A stretch of DNA of 64,000 nt from Prolixibacteraceae bacterium (GTDB lineage Bacteria > Bacteroidota > Bacteroidia > Bacteroidales > Prolixibacteraceae), in assembly GCA_028683385.1 (NCBI GenBank), contig JAQUIJ010000003.1, positions 248,001-312,000 of the forward strand, written 5' to 3'. The notes below the pieces were generated by a model. The model ran no database searches and had not been told where the DNA came from. It worked only from the letters and a program-made list of their open reading frames with translations. Position numbers and translations under genes: made by a program. Shown in pieces: positions 25,035-33,006 of the stretch (positions are counted from its first letter, which is position 1; every line of letters begins with the position of its first letter).

Positions 25035-27041
25035 ATGGCAAGACTTTCAAAAATATTTCTGTGGGGAGTAATTTTTATCTTATTCATACCAACGGTAAGT
25101 TTCAGCCAGAAGCTTACCGTTAAACTTGCTGATAAAAGTTTTGATGAATTTGCATATGTTGAGGCAATTGGGCTTTACGAATATGCCTATGAAAAGGACA
25201 CCATGGATAATTATGTTGTAAAGAGATTGGCTGAGTCGAATCGAAATGTTGGAAATACAGAAGAGGTTGAACGTTGGCTCAAAAAATTAATCGACCGCAA
25301 AGTTGCCATTCCTGAAGATATTTTTAATTATTCGCAGGCGTTGAAAAGCAATGGTAAATATCTGATTGCTGAACAATGGCTAAAGGAATACTCTGACCTG
25401 AGACCTGAAGACGGACGCGTTAACTTGCAGGTTTCACTGCTCGAATACATTAAATTTCTGATGCGCGATTCTACCAATTACGAAATCCTGAATACCGCGA
25501 TAAATACAATCGGTTCTGATATGGGGCCAGCCTTCTATAAAGACAAACTTATTTTCTCATCAACCTCAATAGGCACTAAAGCAGGTGCGACTTATAAATG
25601 GAATGAATTACCCTATTTGAAGATGTATTCAGCAAAAATAGGATCCTATGGTGATTTGAATTCAGTAGAACCCTTTGCTCCAAAGTTGAAAACTGCTTAC
25701 CACGACGGACCGGTTTCAATCGATTCGAAAAACAACATAATCTATTTAACCCGGAATAATTTTGCAAAGGGGAAGACTTCAAAAAGTAGGGAAGGCGTGG
25801 TTAACCTGAAGATATTCCTTGGAAAGCTGGAAGATAATGAATGGAAGTTGAGCGGTAGTTTTAGGTATAACAGCGACGAATATTCTGCGGGGGATCCCTC
25901 GATTGACAAAGAAGGAAAGATATTGTATTTTGCTTCTGATATGCCCGGTGGTTATGGAAAATCAGATATTTATTTTAGTGTATTCTCGAACGGACAATGG
26001 AGTAAACCTTTTAATCTCGGGCCAAAAATTAATACCGAAGGAAACGAGTTTTTCCCTTTTATCAGTAACGATGGAGTTCTCTACTTTTCAAGCGATGGAC
26101 ATGGTGGTTTAGGGGCATTGGATATTTATTTCTCGGTTCCTGAACAGGGTATTTTTAACAGTGTCGAGAATATGGGCTACCCGGTTAATTCATCGAAAGA
26201 TGATTTTGGGCTGGCACTTGACTCGACGGGAGTGAAAGGCTATTTTGCCTCAAACCGTGCGGGAGGTAAAGGTGACGACGATTTATACTTTCTGAAGATC
26301 AAACGGGTTCCGGTTATCATTCGCGGAGTTATCAAGGATCGTGACACGAAAGATGTACTTTCTGATGCCACAGTTTCTGTGATTAACGAAGCCGGGAATA
26401 CCATAGCATCGAGTATCACTCGTATTGATGGGCAGTTCGAGTTCGAATTGAACAAAGGGCAGCAATACACGATTAATGTAACCAAAGAATTATACAACGA
26501 AACCGAAGTTATCATTGAGACAGCGAAACTTCGGCCAAATGATGAAACTTACTCAGAGGTTTTTCTGGAACAAAAGATAGAAGTTGTCGATAATTCGCCT
26601 GCGCCTAAGAGTATGGAAGAAGAGGATGGGGAGGCTTTACAGGTCGTCGAAATGGAATACATCAACTATGGATTAGATCAATCAGATATCAAACCTGATG
26701 TTGCTGCTACTCTTGACCGGCTGATTGCCATGCTGAAAGATTTTCCGGATCTTGAAATCCGAATTGAATCGCACACCGATTCGCGCGGTAGCGATGATTA
26801 CAATATGTTGCTTTCGAAAAAGCGGGCTAAGGCTGCTTTCGATTATGTGGTTTCCAAAGGAATTGACCCGAAACGTCTTTTGTACCACGGATATGGTGAG
26901 ACACGTTTGCTGAATAAATGCGCCAATGGGGTTGAATGTACCGAAGAACAGCACGAAGTAAACCGGCGTTCTATTGTGAAAGTGGTACGAAAAGGGGAAT
27001 ACAAGGAAAAGCGTGGTCAGAAAAATGTATTCTACTTTTAA
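25035..27041 (+). CDS. PorE-like OmpA-family protein (TPR, PD40 propeller, CRD, OmpA)
   Basis: A 668-residue exported protein. Domains in order: signal peptide (to about residue 25), TPR-like helices (~27-150), a PD40/WD40-like propeller (~160-420; SAGDPSIDKEGKILYFASD, GGYGKSDIYFSV), a carboxypeptidase-regulatory-like domain (~425-510), and an OmpA peptidoglycan-binding domain (~540-655; RIESHTDSRGSDDYN, LLYHGYGETR). This is the order seen in PorE of the T9SS of Porphyromonas, which ties the secretion apparatus to peptidoglycan. Bacteroidota have several paralogues, so it may be specific to this cluster. It follows the PorP/SprF gene by 95 bases and converges with the AraC gene 14 bases on. 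Confidence 0.88.
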   Translation: MARLSKIFLWGVIFILFIPTVSFSQKLTVKLADKSFDEFAYVEAIGLYEYAYEKDTMDNYVVKRLAESNRNVGNTEEVERWLKKLIDRKVAIPEDIFNYSQALKSNGKYLIAEQWLKEYSDLRPEDGRVNLQVSLLEYIKFLMRDSTNYEILNTAINTIGSDMGPAFYKDKLIFSSTSIGTKAGATYKWNELPYLKMYSAKIGSYGDLNSVEPFAPKLKTAYHDGPVSIDSKNNIIYLTRNNFAKGKTSKSREGVVNLKIFLGKLEDNEWKLSGSFRYNSDEYSAGDPSIDKEGKILYFASDMPGGYGKSDIYFSVFSNGQWSKPFNLGPKINTEGNEFFPFISNDGVLYFSSDGHGGLGALDIYFSVPEQGIFNSVENMGYPVNSSKDDFGLALDSTGVKGYFASNRAGGKGDDDLYFLKIKRVPVIIRGVIKDRDTKDVLSDATVSVINEAGNTIASSITRIDGQFEFELNKGQQYTINVTKELYNETEVIIETAKLRPNDETYSEVFLEQKIEVVDNSPAPKSMEEEDGEALQVVEMEYINYGLDQSDIKPDVAATLDRLIAMLKDFPDLEIRIESHTDSRGSDDYNMLLSKKRAKAAFDYVVSKGIDPKRLLYHGYGETRLLNKCANGVECTEEQHEVNRRSIVKVVRKGEYKEKRGQKNVFYF

Positions 27042-27055
27042 CAGAACTCGTTGAA

Positions 27056-27943
27056 TCAATTCTGTTGATGATGTTCTTTCCTGAATTCCATCGGGCTTTT
27101 TCCGGTCTTGTCCTTGAAAATCCGCGAAAAATAGAAATACGATTCAAATCCGAGGTCGATGGCAATTTCCTTGAAACTTTGATCGGTTGAAACCAGCAAG
27201 TCTTTCGCCTTTTGTATCCGGAGCGATAAATGGTATTGGGTTGGCGGAATACCTGTGTATTTCCTGAACATTTGCCTAAAGTAGGAATATCCAACATTTA
27301 ACTCTTTGGCCAACTCTTCAATATTAACATTGGTATTAAGGTTTTCCCTGAAATGCAAACAGGCTTTCCGAATGGTGCGCTCTATACTTTTCCCGGCGAA
27401 TTCCTGGTTGCGAACTACCGATAAAATCTTGCTAAGAATTAAAATTGTATTTGCTGCGGCGACTTGTTGATGGCCCGTTTTTTCGTCTTTTACCAACTGG
27501 ATAATTTCAAGGAATAGCTTCAGGATACTTTCCTGAAAACCTATATACATGACAGGCTTGCCCGATTGGAAAAATCCTTCGTTAAACAGGTTTGAGCAAA
27601 AATCGCCGTTAAATCCAAGGTAATGTTCGCTCCACCCGGTATTGGGATCGGGTTTGTAGCGGTGCCACATTCCCGGACGCAAAATCAGGATCGAACCGGG
27701 TACTACCTGAAACTGATCAGTACTCGTCTCAAACGTGCCGGAGCCCTCAGTAATGTAATTGATCTGGTATTCCTGAAGCACACGTCCTTTTTCCCAGGTG
27801 AAGAAATAACCGCTGGGGTGCACATTGGGCGGGTAAACAGTCGTCGGCGGAATTTGTGCATATCCCGCGCCAGTCAGGAACAATCCCCATTCTTTATCGA
27901 GTGAACCCGCGTGAATATATTTTACAAACGATTCGTTTGACAT
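27056..27943 (-). CDS. AraC-family regulator, probable rhamnose regulator
   Basis: A 295-residue transcription factor. An N-terminal cupin-like sensor domain (~1-165; QINYITEGSGTFET, VVPGSILILRPGMWHRY) precedes two helix-turn-helix motifs at ~195-290 (NIEELAKELNVGYSYFRQMF, IAIDLGFESYFYFSRIFK). It is divergent from rhaB across a 337-bp gap, so it most likely senses L-rhamnose or a derivative and activates the rha genes; this is inferred from position, as AraC-type RhaR proteins do so in Bacteroides. Length is normal. Confidence 0.87.
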   Translation of the reverse strand: MSNESFVKYIHAGSLDKEWGLFLTGAGYAQIPPTTVYPPNVHPSGYFFTWEKGRVLQEYQINYITEGSGTFETSTDQFQVVPGSILILRPGMWHRYKPDPNTGWSEHYLGFNGDFCSNLFNEGFFQSGKPVMYIGFQESILKLFLEIIQLVKDEKTGHQQVAAANTILILSKILSVVRNQEFAGKSIERTIRKACLHFRENLNTNVNIEELAKELNVGYSYFRQMFRKYTGIPPTQYHLSLRIQKAKDLLVSTDQSFKEIAIDLGFESYFYFSRIFKDKTGKSPMEFRKEHHQQN

Positions 27944-28280
27944 AAATTGAGTTTCAATTTCAACGTTTCATATTTCAACAGGACTAAATTGTTGTAGTGT
28001 CAAATTGTTATTTATTCATTTTAACCATTTAGCCATACAACCATTTATCCATTCCTCTTCATTTCAAATTTTCAGATCCCCAAATCACTTTTAAATGTAA
28101 CTCTGTTTTTTATTGTCACCTCATCTAATAAACCTATTTTATAACATCTAATGTAGTGTCATTTTGTGCAAATAAAGAATCATTTCTAATATAAGTAGGC
28201 ATTAATTAGTATGTAGTTTTACACTTACAAAAATAGATAATAAAGTCATAATAGATAAAATTTAACTAAGCCATTTAAGA
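27944..28280. other. Divergent control region between the AraC regulator and rhaB
   Basis: This AT-rich 337-bp gap has a degenerate pyrimidine-rich CCATTTA/CCATACAACC stretch at 28020-28060 and a direct repeat of TGTAGTGTCA at 27993 and 28152. No intact gene or terminator was seen. A weak TAGTTTTA word near 28213 resembles a -7 element but lacks a partner. Confidence 0.5.
27993..28167. promoter_or_regulatory. Two candidate operator half-sites, TGTAGTGTCAnnTTGT
   Basis: TGTAGTGTCAAATTGT (27993-28008) and TGTAGTGTCATTTTGT (28152-28167) match at 14 of 16 positions and have the same orientation. They lie 50-65 bases upstream of the regulator start and about 115 bases upstream of rhaB, where AraC-type operators would be expected. 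Confidence 0.45.
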
Positions 28281-29753
28281 ATGAAAAATAAATCGTTTCT
28301 GGCATTCGACCTTGGAGCCACCAGCGGACGCTCTATACTTGGAACACTCGATAATGGAAGGCTTCAAATGAAGGAGTTAACCAGGTTTCCAAATCAAATG
28401 CTTCAGATAGGCGATCATTTTCATTGGAACATTTATTCGTTATTCGAACATTTTAAAGTAGCCTTGGCTGAAGTTAAAAAAGAATGCGTTGAAATTTCGT
28501 CGATTGGCATTGATACCTGGGGAGTTGATTTTGCATTGATTGCCAAAGACGGAACTATTCTTGGCGCTCCGTATGCCTATCGCGATCCGCACACTGACGG
28601 AATGCCCGAAAGATACTTCGAAATCATTCCGCGCGAAAAAGTGTATGGACTCACCGGTATTCAGGTAATGAATTTCAACAGTTTATACCAGTTGTTTGCC
28701 TTGAAACAAGCAAGTAACTCACTTTTGGAAGCCGCTTCAGAAATGTTGTTTATGCCCGATGCTCTGGCTTATTTGCTTACGGGGAATAAAGTGGTTGAAT
28801 ATACCATCGCCTCCACGTCGCAGATATTAAATCCGAGGACAAAGCAGTTCGAGTCTCAATTGCTTGAAGCTGCTGGAATTTCTCCATCAATGTTGGGTGA
28901 AATCGTTATGCCAGGTCATCGTATTGGTACACTTACCGATGCCTTAGCCGACGAAAGCGAATTGGGTAAAGTACCTGTTGTTGCTGTTGCAGGTCACGAT
29001 ACTTCCTCGGCTGTTGCTGCTATTCCGGCTGAAAATGAGAATTTTGCATACCTGAGTTCAGGAACATGGTCGCTAATGGGAATTGAGGTAAAAGATGCGA
29101 TTATAAACGACGAAACCTATGCGCTTAATTTCACGAATGAAGGTGGAGTTGAAGGAACAACGCGTTTCCTGAAGAACATTACCGGGATGTGGCTCCTCGA
29201 ACAATGCCTGAAAGAATGGAAAAAAGAGGGCATCACTTATGCCTACGAAAAGTTGGTTCACATGGCCGAATCGGCGCCAGCATTTCAGTCGTTGATTGAT
29301 TCTGACCACACTTCATTTGCTAATCCGGTCAGTATGACAAAAGCCATTGCTGATTATTGTACCTCTTCTGGTCAAACCGCCCCTTCGACACATGCCGAAT
29401 TTGTTCGCTGTATTTTCGAAAGTTTATCGCTCAGGTATAAATATGTATTGGGGAAGTTTATTAACCTGGCGCCTTTTCCAATCGAAAAACTTCATGTGAT
29501 TGGCGGTGGCTCCAAAAACCCATTACTCAACCAATGGACTGCCGATGCGATCGGTATGCCGGTATTAGCCGGACCGTCAGAAGCTACGGCTATCGGTAAC
29601 ATCATGATTCAGGCAAAAGCCGCTGGTTGTGTTAATTCTTTGACTGAAATGCGTCAGATTATTCGCGAGTCAATTCAGATCGAAGAGTTTTTACCTGAGA
29701 ATAAAGATGAATGGGAAGCAGCGTACCAGAAATTTCTGAAAATAACAGGCTAG
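28281..29753 (+). CDS. rhaB: Rhamnulokinase
   Basis: A 490-residue FGGY-family sugar kinase that phosphorylates L-rhamnulose. The N-terminal phosphate loop FDLGATSGRSILG is at 4-16, IGIDTWGVDFALI at ~75-87, VAGHDTSSAVAAIP and SSGTWSLMGIE in the middle, and the C-terminal ATP-binding HVIGGGSKNPLLNQWTADA near residue 404. Length and motif order match rhamnulokinases, and an L-rhamnose isomerase gene follows. The promoter is probably under the divergent AraC regulator. Confidence 0.94.
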   Translation: MKNKSFLAFDLGATSGRSILGTLDNGRLQMKELTRFPNQMLQIGDHFHWNIYSLFEHFKVALAEVKKECVEISSIGIDTWGVDFALIAKDGTILGAPYAYRDPHTDGMPERYFEIIPREKVYGLTGIQVMNFNSLYQLFALKQASNSLLEAASEMLFMPDALAYLLTGNKVVEYTIASTSQILNPRTKQFESQLLEAAGISPSMLGEIVMPGHRIGTLTDALADESELGKVPVVAVAGHDTSSAVAAIPAENENFAYLSSGTWSLMGIEVKDAIINDETYALNFTNEGGVEGTTRFLKNITGMWLLEQCLKEWKKEGITYAYEKLVHMAESAPAFQSLIDSDHTSFANPVSMTKAIADYCTSSGQTAPSTHAEFVRCIFESLSLRYKYVLGKFINLAPFPIEKLHVIGGGSKNPLLNQWTADAIGMPVLAGPSEATAIGNIMIQAKAAGCVNSLTEMRQIIRESIQIEEFLPENKDEWEAAYQKFLKITG

Positions 29754-29780
29754 TGTCGTGTCAATAAACTGGTCACTAAG

Positions 29781-29857
29781 CGTCATGCTGAACTTGTTTC
29801 AGCATCTCTAAACGAATGAGACCCTGAAATGATCCTGAAATAAATTCAGGATGACAG
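29781..29857. repeat. Dispersed repeat of the TGCTGAACTTGTTTCAGCA family, copy 1
   Basis: CGTCATGCTGAACTTGTTTC runs into AGCATCT and a decayed inverse half (AGACCCTGAAAT, AATTCAGGATGACA). Two further copies are at 35757-35782 and 57814-57877. Confidence 0.85.
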
Positions 29858-29913
29858 GGGTGACTGGAGAAAAGAGAGACTGTTGAATACAATTGAAACA
29901 AATGTTTCTTCAT

Positions 29914-29970
29914 ACCCCGAAGGGGTAAAATATCAATAACCCCGGGTAAAGAGAAACGGAACCCGGGGTT
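29914..29970. repeat. CCCCGAAGGGG / CCCCGGGT palindromic repeat
   Basis: ACCCCGAAGGGGT (29914-29926) is a short palindrome; AACCCCGGGT (29938-29947) and ACCCGGGGTT (29961-29970) are perfect inverted arms. The layout is that of a small dispersed intergenic element. Confidence 0.7.
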
Positions 29971-30110
29971 AAAACGGGAAGAAGTAATTACGTCCGCGAG
30001 AAGACGCTTTTCAAAACAAATGACCTCGTTTCGGACGAAATGGCATCAACCTTCAAAAAAGTAGTTACAAATAGGTTGAAAATAAATTATATACAAAATA
30101 ATAAACGATC

Positions 30111-31373
30111 ATGAAAGAATCTCAAATTAATCAGGCATTTGAATATGCCAAAGCCCGTTATGCCGGTTTGGGTATCGACGTTGAAAAAGCTGTAGAACAA
30201 TTAGATAAACTCTCGATTTCGCTGCATTGCTGGCAGGCCGACGATGTTGCCGGTTTCGAAAATGGCGATGGTGAACTAACAGGAGGTATTCAGGCAACCG
30301 GAAATTATCCGGGGAAAGCACGTTCAATTTCTGAACTTCGTGCCGACATTGACAAAGCCATGACCTTAATTCCGGGCAATCACCGTGTAAATATTCATGC
30401 TTTTTATGGCGATTTTGGTGGCGAAACTGTTGACCGCGATCAGATTGAACCCAAACATTTCCAGAGCTGGATTGACTGGGCGAAGGAGAAAAATTATAAA
30501 CTAGACTTCAATTGTACCTGTTTTTCGCACGAAAAATCGGCCGACGGATTTACCTTGTCACACCGCGATCCGGCTATCCGTCAATTCTGGATTAATCACG
30601 TCATCCAATCGCGTAAAATTGCGGAAGAAATGGGACGTCAGTTGGGCTCAAAATGTATTCACAACATCTGGATTCCTGATGGATCGAAAGATTTAACTGT
30701 CGACCGCTTGTTGTATCGCAAAAATCTGAAAGAATCGCTCGACCAGATCTTTGAATACAAAACCAACGACGATTACATGCTCGATAGTATCGAATGTAAA
30801 CTGTTTGGTATCGGAAGCGAAAGCTATGTGGTTGGTTCACACGAGTTCTATATGGGTTACGGCGTTGCCAACAACAAAATGATTACCTTGGATTCTGGTC
30901 ATTTTCATCCAACCGAAGTGATTTCCGACAAGATTTCATCGCTGTTGCTTTTTGCTCCTGAAATTATGCTTCACGTCAGTCGTGGTGTGCGTTGGGACAG
31001 CGACCATGTTGTTATTTTGAACGACGAATTGCAGGCGCTGACACAGGAAATTATCCGGGCCAATGCGCTAGATCGCGTTCACGTTGGACTCGATTATTTC
31101 GATGCTTCAATCAACCGGATTGGCGCTTACGTGGTAGGTGTTCGTGCAACTCAGAAAGCGTTGTTACAAGCGTTGCTAGAGCCAATTACTCAATTGCGTG
31201 CTTACGAAGCCAATGGCCAAAACTTTGAGCGTTTGGCATTGCTCGAAGAAGCTAAATCACTACCTTGGGCTGCTGTATTCGATTACTATTGCCTGAAAAA
31301 AGGTGTTATTGCCGGCGAAGCTTACATTGCCGACATTCAGCAATACGAAAAAGAAGTGACAAGCAAACGATGA
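30111..31373 (+). CDS. rhaA: L-rhamnose isomerase
   Basis: A 420-residue enzyme that converts L-rhamnose to L-rhamnulose. Recognised by SLHCWQADDVAGFE near residue 37, IQATGNYPGKARS, NIHAFYGDFGG, LDFNCTCFSHEKSADG, VGSHEFYMGYGV, LDSGHFHPTEVISDK and VRWDSDHVVI; the acidic and His residues of these blocks form the metal site in the family. Length is as usual for RhaA. It is in the same orientation as rhaB and rhaT and is surely part of the same catabolic pathway. Confidence 0.96.
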   Translation: MKESQINQAFEYAKARYAGLGIDVEKAVEQLDKLSISLHCWQADDVAGFENGDGELTGGIQATGNYPGKARSISELRADIDKAMTLIPGNHRVNIHAFYGDFGGETVDRDQIEPKHFQSWIDWAKEKNYKLDFNCTCFSHEKSADGFTLSHRDPAIRQFWINHVIQSRKIAEEMGRQLGSKCIHNIWIPDGSKDLTVDRLLYRKNLKESLDQIFEYKTNDDYMLDSIECKLFGIGSESYVVGSHEFYMGYGVANNKMITLDSGHFHPTEVISDKISSLLLFAPEIMLHVSRGVRWDSDHVVILNDELQALTQEIIRANALDRVHVGLDYFDASINRIGAYVVGVRATQKALLQALLEPITQLRAYEANGQNFERLALLEEAKSLPWAAVFDYYCLKKGVIAGEAYIADIQQYEKEVTSKR

Positions 31374-31380
31374 AATAAGA

Positions 31381-31430
31381 GTGGAGTGCGAATTTCGAAG
31401 TGCGGAGTTTAACTTTAGGCACTCTGAACT
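31381..31430. repeat. GGAGTGCGAATTTCGAAGTGCGGAGT-type gap repeat
   Basis: GTGGAGTGCGAATTTC followed by GAAGTGCGGAGTTT and an imperfect inverse AGGCACTCTGAAC fill the rhaA-rhaT gap. It resembles the other word-like gap repeats in the window but is the only copy of this type here. Confidence 0.4.
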
Positions 31431-31465
31431 ATCTTGAGTTTAAAACTTAACTAATAACTAAACAT

Positions 31466-32593
31466 ATGAATGCACTATTAGGGATTATTTTTCATGCCCT
31501 TGGAGGCGGCGCTTCGGGAAGTTGGTACATGCCATACAATTGGGTGAAAAAATGGCGATGGGAAGTTTATTGGATTACCGGAGGACTTTTCTCGTGGTTT
31601 ATCATGCCATTACTTGCTGTATTGTTGACGATTCCTGACTGGCAGGGGATTTTGCATTCCACTCCGGGCGGCATTATTCGCAATACCTATATTATGGGTT
31701 TGCTGTGGGGAGTTGGAGGTCTGACGTATGGACTGGCTATTCGCTACCTGGGTATGTCGCTTGGAAACTCAGTACTGTTAGGCATTACGTCTATCGTTGG
31801 TTCGCTGGGATTGCCAATTTTGCGGAATATCCCCGGGATTGCTGAATTAATCCCTGACGGACTATCGTTCACTGATTTGTTTAGTACAACAGGCGGACGA
31901 ATCGTACTACTCGGTATTTTAATTTTATTACTCGGAATTATTCTCAGCGGAACCGCCGGAATTCGGAAGGATCAGGACCTGGGCAAGGATAAAGAGGGAG
32001 TTAATAGTGAATTCAAGCTGTCGAAAGGATTGCTGATTGCTATTGTTTCAGGTGTTTTAAGTGCATTCTTCAGTTTTGGAATCGATGCAGGGAAAGAAAT
32101 GTCGTCCATTGCCCGGTCACTGGCTGTGGAACAGCACTATCCTTTTGTGACGCAGGCAGGAACGGGTTTTAAATACCTCTTCGAAAACAACATTATCTTT
32201 TTTGTTATTCTCTGGGGAGGCCTTACCACCAACCTGATCTGGACTACCGCACTGATTTTCAAGAACAAAACAGGAGGTGATTTCATTGACAAGAAAACGC
32301 CGCTTTTGAGCAACTACCTTTTCTGTGCACTGGCCGGAACAACCTGGTTTCTGCAATTCTTTTTCTACGGTATGGGTGAGACCAAAATTGGCAACGGCGC
32401 CAGTTCGTGGACACTTCACATGGCTACCATTATTTTGACTGCCAACCTTTGGGGATTCTACCGCAAGGAATGGAAAGGCGTTTCAAAAAAGACCTATAAC
32501 ATGATTCTTATGGGTATTGGCGCCATTCTTTTGTCGGTTATTATTATCGGCGTAGCCAAATGGTTATATCCTGAATTAAATGCCCTCGGATAA
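31466..32593 (+). CDS. rhaT: L-rhamnose/proton symporter RhaT
   Basis: A 375-residue inner-membrane transporter with about 10 hydrophobic segments. The start MNALLGIIFHALGGGASGSWYMPYNWVKKW is family-like (only short parts given: FHALGGGASGSWYMP, VKKWRWEVYW), and WGVGGLTYGLAIRYLGMSLG and SFGIDAGKEM follow. It imports L-rhamnose with protons. Its stop overlaps the rhaM start by one base (TAATG), indicating translational coupling. Confidence 0.93.
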   Translation: MNALLGIIFHALGGGASGSWYMPYNWVKKWRWEVYWITGGLFSWFIMPLLAVLLTIPDWQGILHSTPGGIIRNTYIMGLLWGVGGLTYGLAIRYLGMSLGNSVLLGITSIVGSLGLPILRNIPGIAELIPDGLSFTDLFSTTGGRIVLLGILILLLGIILSGTAGIRKDQDLGKDKEGVNSEFKLSKGLLIAIVSGVLSAFFSFGIDAGKEMSSIARSLAVEQHYPFVTQAGTGFKYLFENNIIFFVILWGGLTTNLIWTTALIFKNKTGGDFIDKKTPLLSNYLFCALAGTTWFLQFFFYGMGETKIGNGASSWTLHMATIILTANLWGFYRKEWKGVSKKTYNMILMGIGAILLSVIIIGVAKWLYPELNALG

Positions 32594-32907
32594 TGGAACG
32601 ACTAGCTTTTAAAATGTACCTGAACGAAGGTCAGAAAGAAGAATACCGGAAAAGGCACAACGAACTTTGGCCTGAATTACGCCAACTGCTTAAAGGTGCT
32701 GGTGTTAGTGAGTACTCCATTTTTCTTGATGAAGAAACCAGTACCCTGTTTGCTTTTCAGAAAGTAAGTGGCGACGGTGGCTCACAAGACCTTGGACAAA
32801 CCGAAATCGTAAAGAAATGGTGGGCTTTCATGGCCGACATTATGAAGACAAACCCCGACAACTCTCCGGTATCAATTCCGCTGGAAGAAGTATTTTATAT
32901 GGAGTAA
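32593..32907 (+). CDS. rhaM: L-rhamnose mutarotase
   Basis: A 104-residue dimeric enzyme that interconverts the alpha and beta anomers of L-rhamnose. Motifs: MYLNEGQKEEYRKRHNELWP at the N-terminus with the catalytic His in KRHNELWP, YSIFLDEETSTLFAFQK, and KKWWAFMADIM. The length is exactly that expected. It is coupled to rhaT. Confidence 0.95.
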   Translation: MERLAFKMYLNEGQKEEYRKRHNELWPELRQLLKGAGVSEYSIFLDEETSTLFAFQKVSGDGGSQDLGQTEIVKKWWAFMADIMKTNPDNSPVSIPLEEVFYME

Positions 32908-32965
32908 CCAATCAGGAAAAAGTCATTGGTCATTCGGAAAGTTTTCCTTTGACTGATGACTCTTT
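32908..32965. repeat. Gap repeat (GTCATTGGTCATTC / TGATGACTC words)
   Basis: AAAGTCATTGGTCATTCGG and GACTGATGACTC are imperfect inverted words. A relative is at 61782-61850 with GTCATCTGTCATTCG and CTGATGACAAATGACTA. Both fill the space immediately after a stop codon. Confidence 0.5.
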
Positions 32966-33006
32966 CTTAATAGCATTTTTCGAATACAAAACCTAAACTA
33001 TCAACA

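Larger units (their letters stand above)
29754..30110. other. 357-bp rhaB-rhaA gap filled with two dispersed repeats
   Basis: After the rhaB stop come a TGCTGAACTTGTTTCAGCA-type repeat (29781-29857) and a CCCCGAAGGGG-type repeat (29914-29970). The remaining ~140 bases before rhaA show no gene or clear regulatory site. The repeats can form hairpins and may lower cotranscription of rhaB and rhaA or stabilise message ends. Confidence 0.6.
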
